From assembly GCA_036505635.1 (NCBI GenBank), contig DASXTC010000025.1, positions 80,378 to 144,377 of the forward strand: a stretch of 64,000 bases of DNA. The letters run 5' to 3'. How positions within the stretch are numbered: position 1 is the first letter of the stretch; each line of letters begins with the position of its first letter. Of the stretch, positions 60,857 through 64,000 are shown one piece after another. The notes under the pieces were generated by a model. The model saw nothing but the letters and a program-made list of their open reading frames with translations, made no database searches and was not told the origin of the DNA. Made by a program: the position numbers and the translations under genes. Source of the DNA: DASXTC01 sp036505635. GTDB lineage: Bacteria; Acidobacteriota; Polarisedimenticolia; JACPZX01; DASXTC01.

Positions 60857-60885
60857 AGATTATTCCCTTGCGGGCGGGGAGTCAA
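60857..60885 (-). promoter_or_regulatory. Sigma70-like promoter for the mla-glycan operon
   Basis: Minus strand TTGACT (60880-60885), 17-nt spacer, TAATCT (60857-60862). Start near 60850, about 40 nt before the mlaE ATG. The only good promoter in the 340-nt gap between galE and mlaE, and it lies next to the inverted repeat 60916-61060. Confidence 0.65.
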
Positions 60886-60915
60886 GAAGGGAGGCTCGCC
60901 GCCGGCTTGGCCCGG

Positions 60916-61060
60916 CGACGCCTGGAGGGAACCCGTCCTCTGGCACGGCGCGTACTCACCCGGTTCCGTGCGCGCCTCGACGTTCGCGCGCCGGCCTCGC
61001 CCGGCTCGGCCAGTCGGGCGCGCTCTCGACGGCCATCGGACGGGTTCCCTCCAGGCGTCG
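60916..61060. repeat. 23-bp perfect inverted repeat with 99-nt interior
   Basis: Left arm 60916-60938 and right arm 61038-61060 are exact reverse complements (starting CGACGCCTGG). The interior 60939-61037 shows further weak complementarity, so the RNA could form a long hairpin of about 145 nt. The gap 60812-61151 otherwise holds only the mlaE promoter. Unknown role: a palindromic mobile unit, a regulatory RNA, or a terminator of galE transcription. Confidence 0.75.
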
Positions 61061-61151
61061 AGCGCGGTCCCCCTGCCGTCACAACTCTCCATTAAGGTCA
61101 CTCGCCCCACGCCCGGTGGTCGTGCGGGCGCGAAAGACTGGCTCTCGGTTG

Positions 61152-62159
61152 CTACTTGTAGCCCAGCGGGTGGGTGGAGTGCCAGGTCCACGCGGTGGAG
61201 AGGATGGTGGCGAGATCGGAATGAGCGGGCCGCCAGCCCAGCTGGCGCTTGATGCGGTCCGAGGAGGCCAGAAGGACCGCGGGATCGCCCGGACGTCTCG
61301 GGCCGTCGAGCGTGGGGATCGGCCGGCCGGTGACGCGCCGCGCCTCCTCGATCAGCTCCAGCACCGACACCGCCTTCTCGGCGCCGAGGTTGTAGACCGC
61401 AAAGCCGGTCCCGCCGCTCAGCGCCTCCAGGGCCAGCAGGTGGGCCGACGCGAGGTCGTGGACGTGGATGTAGTCGCGCAGGCAGGTGCCGTCAGGAGTG
61501 GGATAGTCGCGCCCCTGCACCGTGACGTGCGGGATGATGCCGAGAGCCGCTTTCATGACCAGCGGGATGAGATGGGTCTCGGGTGCGTGGTCCTCTCCGA
61601 TCGCACCGGATGGATCGGCGCCCGCGGCGTTGAAGTAGCGCAGCGAGATCGCGCGCCACCCGGCGCGGGCGCAGAGCCACCCCAGCGCCCGCTCAATGAC
61701 CAGCTTGGTCTCGCCGTAGACGTTGGTGGGCGCGGTGGGATGCTCCTCGGTGATCACCGGCACCGGGGACCGGGCGCCGGCGGCGGCCAGCGGGTCCCCG
61801 TAGACGGCGGCAGTGGAGGAAAAGACGATCCGGCGGACGCCCCCCTCCGCCAGCATGTCGAGGAACCGGAGCGTCCGGTTGACGTTGTTGTCGTAGTAGC
61901 GAGCGGGGTCCTGCATCGACTCGCCCACGAGGCACGAGGCCGCCATGTGGATGACGCCGTCGAGCGGCCCGGCGCCGAACGCCGACTCCACGGCCCCGCG
62001 GTCCGCGATGTCGGCCTGGATGAGGCGCACCCCCTCCACCGCGGCCCGGTGTCCCTCTTTCAGATCGTCGAGCACGATCGGCTCGTGGCCCGCCCCCTTC
62101 AGATGGCGCACCACGTGGCTGCCGATGTAGCCGGCGCCGCCGGTCACGAGGATCCGCAT
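61152..62159 (-). CDS. galE: UDP-glucose 4-epimerase
   Basis: 335 aa. MRILVTGGAGYIGSHVVRHL opener with GxxGxxG, HMAASCLVGESMQDPARYYDNN (split as HMAASCLVGES; YYDNN), SSTAAVYGDP, catalytic Y148-x3-K152 in YGETKLV, LRYFNAAGAD. Supplies UDP-galactose to the glycan genes. Divergent from the YjbQ-family gene, 32 nt apart. Confidence 0.94.
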   Translation of the reverse strand: MRILVTGGAGYIGSHVVRHLKGAGHEPIVLDDLKEGHRAAVEGVRLIQADIADRGAVESAFGAGPLDGVIHMAASCLVGESMQDPARYYDNNVNRTLRFLDMLAEGGVRRIVFSSTAAVYGDPLAAAGARSPVPVITEEHPTAPTNVYGETKLVIERALGWLCARAGWRAISLRYFNAAGADPSGAIGEDHAPETHLIPLVMKAALGIIPHVTVQGRDYPTPDGTCLRDYIHVHDLASAHLLALEALSGGTGFAVYNLGAEKAVSVLELIEEARRVTGRPIPTLDGPRRPGDPAVLLASSDRIKRQLGWRPAHSDLATILSTAWTWHSTHPLGYK

Positions 62160-62191
62160 CGGATCGCCCTCGCGTGAGGTAAGATGACCGC

Positions 62192-62611
62192 GTGAAGATC
62201 CACCACGCCCGCGCCACTGTCAAGACGAGTGGGAGCGTCTGCGTCGAAAACGTGACCAGGGTCGTCGCCGACGAGCTGGGACGATCGAAGATCGCCGCCG
62301 GTATCGCGGTGGTCTCCGTGCCCCACACGACCTGCGGTCTCGCGCTCAACGAGGACGAGACCGGCCTGAAGGAGGACATCCGAGGGGTGGCGGAGCGGCT
62401 CCTGACGCCGCTGGCGCGGGAGGGAGGCTTCCGCCACAACTGCGTGGACGACAACGCCCAGGCTCACCTGACCTCGATCCTCCTGGGCCACTCGGTGACG
62501 GTCCCGGTGGCAGGAGCCCGCCTCGACCTGGGGACCTGGCAGAGCATCTTCCTCATCGAGCTGGACGGGCCGCGCTCCCGCACGCTCACGGTACAGATCC
62601 TGGGGGAGTGA
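62192..62611 (+). CDS. YjbQ/UPF0047-family protein
   Basis: 139 aa, GTG start. VVSVPHTTCGLALNEDE (SVxHTTxxlxxNE core), then HNCVDDNAQAHLTSILLGHSV (DxNAhaHL signature), LGTWQSIFLIELDGPRSR. Members show secondary thiamine-phosphate synthase activity, but the cellular role is unclear. Its TGA marks the junction with foreign-looking DNA. Confidence 0.93.
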   Translation: MKIHHARATVKTSGSVCVENVTRVVADELGRSKIAAGIAVVSVPHTTCGLALNEDETGLKEDIRGVAERLLTPLAREGGFRHNCVDDNAQAHLTSILLGHSVTVPVAGARLDLGTWQSIFLIELDGPRSRTLTVQILGE

Positions 62612-62777
62612 GCGCCCCCTCGTGCTGTATGTGGCGAAGCTCACCGAGGCCGTCTACGTGCTCGACGCGTTCAAGAAGCGGACGCGGAAAGCGTCCTTGC
62701 ACGATATCGCGCTCGCCCGGGAACGCTTCCGCGCTCTTGTGGCCTGGCGTCGCGCGGGGAAGCGGGGAGAAAGGTAG
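62612..62777 (+). pseudogene. Truncated HigB/Gp49-type toxin (C-terminal half)
   Basis: The frame reads VLYVAKLTEAVYVLDAFKKR, then TRKASLHDIALARERFRALV, ending in TAG at 62775-62777. It matches the C-terminal half of phage Gp49/HigB-family RelE-fold toxins (usually about 100 residues; VLYVA and AFxKKT-x4-R-I-AxxR motif). The N-terminal half is missing: homology starts exactly at the YjbQ stop, with no start codon of its own. Followed 7 nt later by an intact antitoxin. Confidence 0.7.
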
Positions 62778-62784
62778 GTTCCTG

Positions 62785-63093
62785 ATGAAGGTCAGAGTGA
62801 CGCCATCGACTGGAAACGTGTTCCGTGACCTCGGATTCCGCCGTGATGAGGCCGAGCATCTGCTTCTCCGTGCAGATCCGATGATTCAGGTCCAAAAACT
62901 GATCGCGTCTCGTCAGGACAAGCAAAAGGACGCAGCAAGACTGCTTCGCGTGACCCAACCACGAGTCAGCGACCTGCTGCGTGGCCGAATCGATCTGTTC
63001 AGCACCGGCGCTCTGATCGACATGCTGGCTCGCCTCGGTGCCAAGGTGCGCCTCAGGATCATCCGAGCCCGCGGACGGACCAAAGTCGCATAA
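62785..63093 (+). CDS. HigA-type HTH antitoxin
   Basis: 102 aa from ATG 62785 with AGGTAGG upstream; a longer frame from 62608 is not protein-like. XRE-like helix-turn-helix: LIASRQDKQKDAARLLRVTQ, PRVSDLLRGRIDLFSTGAL, then DMLARLGAKVRLRI, as in the HTH_37 antitoxins that pair with Gp49 toxins. The TAA stop (63091-63093) lies inside the TAAC end of the attC-like palindrome. Confidence 0.88.
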   Translation: MKVRVTPSTGNVFRDLGFRRDEAEHLLLRADPMIQVQKLIASRQDKQKDAARLLRVTQPRVSDLLRGRIDLFSTGALIDMLARLGAKVRLRIIRARGRTKVA

Positions 63094-63210
63094 CGCCTCG
63101 CGGAACCCGCGTCTGCCGCGATCAACCACACCGCCACTGGCGCCCTGCGTGACGGCGACCCCGTGTCCGTAACGACTCCCGCGGCTGACGACGGGTTCAC
63201 GTTGTTAGCC
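63088..63210. repeat. attC-like recombination site 1
   Basis: Long imperfect palindrome of about 120 nt. The 5' arm (63088-63120) and the reverse complement of the 3' arm (63178-63210) share TAAC, GAACCCG, CGTC and GCCGCG blocks in the same order, with one extra unpaired T in the 3' arm and an unpaired spacer (8 nt against 5 nt) after TAAC. This is the R box, unpaired spacer, L box with extrahelical base layout of integron attC. Ends are GCATAAC and GTTAGCC (consensus RYYYAAC/GTTRRRY). Stop codons of higA and, on the other strand, the parE gene lie in the two TAAC ends. Confidence 0.6.
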
Positions 63211-63504
63211 ATCAAGCCGCGAGCGCCACAACTCGGGATCTCGCGCCGCATGCATGCAGGCAACGATGATCACCTGCTCGCCCGAGAGACGATAGTAAAG
63301 GCCGTACGGAAAACGCTCCAGAAGTAAGCGCCGGGCACCGCGATGGACCGCCGGGTGGGCCTCCGGGAATGCCAGGATGGATGTCACTGCGGCATCAACA
63401 GCGGCGCAGAACTCCTCACCCAGACCGGGGCGCTGGCCTTCCTACCACTCACGTGCAGCGTCGACGTCGGCGTACGCGGCCGGGCGAAAGCCGGCTCGTC
63501 TCAC
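63205..63504 (-). pseudogene. ParE/RelE-fold toxin gene with an amber codon at position 21
   Basis: From GTG 63502-63504 (GTGA with the antitoxin) the frame reads RRAGFRPAAYADVDAAREW, then TAG (63442-63444), then EGQRPGLGEEFCAAVDAAVT and SILAFPEAHPAVHRGARRLL to FPYGLYYRLSGEQVIIVACM. The stop falls where relatives have the Y of EWYEG, so a single base change inactivates the toxin. 99 residues otherwise intact. A later internal start would give a fragment without the N-terminal helix. Confidence 0.85.
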
Positions 63505-63722
63505 TTGGGCCGATCACGCAGCCGCTTCTTGACCTCGTCCCAGGGAATTGTCTCGGTGTCCCCCCGGTCGATCTCGTCAAGACGGCGGTCGAGTTCCTCG
63601 CGCTGTGCCGGAGTCAACGGGAGGGCACCGGGCCTCTTCCGAAGGCTCTCCCACAGGGCCTCGATCAGGCGGAGGCGTTCCTCCGGTGACAACTTCTCGA
63701 TATCGATGGCTGGACTGCTCAT
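63501..63722 (-). CDS. Addiction-module antitoxin (unstable antitoxin family)
   Basis: 73 aa. MSSPAIDIEKLSPEERLRLI opener, EALWESLRKRPGALPLTPAQ, then ELDRRLDEIDRGDTETIPWD and EVKKRLR, the typical short antitoxin that pairs with RelE/ParE toxins (Unstab_antitox). Intact although its toxin has a stop codon. Transcribed from the promoter at 63729-63757, apparently with no leader. Confidence 0.92.
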   Translation of the reverse strand: MSSPAIDIEKLSPEERLRLIEALWESLRKRPGALPLTPAQREELDRRLDEIDRGDTETIPWDEVKKRLRDRPK

Positions 63723-63728
63723 GCCGTG

Positions 63729-63757
63729 ATCTTACCCCCGTACGCCACCCTCGACAA
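63729..63757 (-). promoter_or_regulatory. Promoter of the antitoxin-toxin pair
   Basis: Minus strand TTGTCG (63752-63757), 17-nt spacer, TAAGAT (63729-63734). The expected start, about 7 nt beyond the -10, falls at or next to the antitoxin ATG (63720-63722), so the mRNA would be leaderless; no Shine-Dalgarno is seen. Confidence 0.5.
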
Positions 63758-63773
63758 GCTGTTGCTCTTGATG

Positions 63774-63866
63774 GTTAACGCTCCGGTTCAGGTGCGGTGG
63801 GCGAACGCCCAACGCGCCGACCTACCACCTCCCAACCCGCCCACCGTCGCCTGCAACCGGTTGATA
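63774..63866. repeat. attC-like recombination site 2, 3' end apparently disrupted
   Basis: 5' arm GGTTAACGCTCCGGTT then AGG and CGGTGGGCG (63774-63803); the reverse complement of 63838-63866 shares CCGGTT, AGG and CGGTGGGCG in the same order, with an extra unpaired base in the 3' arm. The 5' end resembles site 1 (TAACGCCTCGCGG against TAACGCTCCGG). The 3' end reads GGTTGATAC instead of an expected GTTRRRY end such as GTTAGGC, as if cut at the core by the IS110-family end. Confidence 0.5.
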
Positions 63867-63952
63867 CTCATCAAGGCCCCCTCCTGAGCCTGCCCGATCG
63901 CGGGTAGGCTGGACGCAGCGACCAAACCGCATCCTCACAGGAGGGAAGCCCG
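63867..63952 (+). ncRNA. Candidate bridge-RNA region upstream of the IS110 transposase
   Basis: Non-coding stretch before the transposase. A strong hairpin AGCCTGCCCG-atcg-CGGGTAGGCT lies at 63887-63910 (10 pairs, one G-U). In the IS110 group the non-coding left end encodes the bridge RNA that pairs with target and donor DNA; this is known for the family, and its presence here is inference. The RNA may begin further left if the IS boundary does. Confidence 0.3.
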
Positions 63953-64000
63953 ATGCGATTCTACACCAGGCAGCACCGGTACTACTGCGGAATCGATCTG
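63953..64000 (+). CDS. IS110-family transposase (N-terminal 16 codons)
   Basis: ATG 63953 with AGGAGG about 8 nt upstream, reading MRFYTRQHRYYCGIDL to the window edge. This is the typical opener of IS110-family DEDD transposases (MRFYT-x-QH-x-YCGIDLHA), where the D of GIDL is the first RuvC-like catalytic Asp. The rest is outside the window. Confidence 0.8.
   Translation, partial: MRFYTRQHRYYCGIDL

Larger units (their letters stand above)
63862..64000 (+). mobile_element. Left end of an IS110-family insertion sequence (continues past the window)
   Basis: The transposase gene begins at 63953. IS110-group elements lack terminal inverted repeats, so the left boundary is inferred: the attC-like palindrome loses its expected 3' end near 63862. 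The right end lies outside the window. Confidence 0.55.

Noticed and set aside
63774..63866. Second palindrome as part of the IS110 bridge RNA rather than an attC
   Set aside because: Its 5' end shares TAACGC-type sequence with site 1 at the higA stop and its inner boxes fit attC layout; not fully excluded, so confidence is kept moderate.
1..64000. CRISPR arrays, tRNA and rRNA genes
   Set aside because: No regularly spaced direct repeats and no cloverleaf or rRNA sequence recognised in the intergenic gaps; a tRNA scan was not possible by eye alone.

Overview
This 64 kb window is a high-GC (about two-thirds G+C by eye), densely packed bacterial chromosome segment. Most genes lie on the minus strand in long runs with ATGA or GTGA overlaps. 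An outer membrane is implied by lipid A synthesis (LpxB), Mla lipid transport, a Wza-type export protein and a predicted lipoprotein. The AroD-AroE fusion, selenocysteine-containing SelD, MEP-pathway IspG and the gene mix suit a soil or sediment lineage such as Acidobacteriota or a neighbouring phylum. That placement is inference; no rRNA or other taxonomic marker is present.

Left part (1-30 kb), mostly housekeeping. A trp operon (lipoprotein-trpE-trpG-trpD-trpC, trpC cut by the window edge) is followed by a run cysK-aroDE-thiF-csd-ABC ATPase-ABC permease. Divergent from cysK is selD, whose in-frame UGA (11016-11018) sits at the Sec position of CATSGGU with a SECIS-like hairpin just downstream; a start placed after the UGA would lose the active site. 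Next come ispG, a polytopic membrane protein, a zinc-ribbon protein, priA with overlapping divergent trmJ, and pit with a convergent PhoU-like gene. Then follow the yicC-gmk-rpoZ-coaBC-udg cluster, an aldo-keto reductase, a DUF362 protein, lpxB and a DUF374 acyltransferase.

Middle part (29-61 kb), an envelope and exopolysaccharide region. It holds UDP-xylose synthase, Wzc/Wza export genes, an initiating phosphoglycosyltransferase (WbaP/WcaJ type), GmhA, two family-2 and four family-4 glycosyltransferases, and ManC. Nucleotide-sugar dehydrogenases and epimerases, a DegT aminotransferase and an O-antigen-ligase/polymerase-like protein complete the sugar genes. Two nucleotidyltransferase-fold proteins are present, one fused to a thymidylate-kinase-like P-loop domain. 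From mlaE (60.8 kb) down to 38.3 kb about twenty genes read in one direction with almost no gaps, so Mla lipid-transport genes head the glycan operon. Sigma70-like promoters with 17-18 bp spacers can be read before wza, wbaP, gmhA and mlaE.

Right end (61-64 kb), a recombination-prone tail. After galE and a YjbQ-family gene lie a truncated HigB toxin with intact HigA, and a ParE toxin broken by an amber codon with intact antitoxin. Two long imperfect palindromes with TAAC/GTTA-type ends resemble integron attC sites. The second appears to be interrupted at its 3' core by the left end of an IS110-family element whose transposase starts at 63953. I read this as a small array of attC-flanked toxin-antitoxin cassettes without an integrase, hit by an attC-targeting IS. 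No rRNA, tRNA or CRISPR array was seen.
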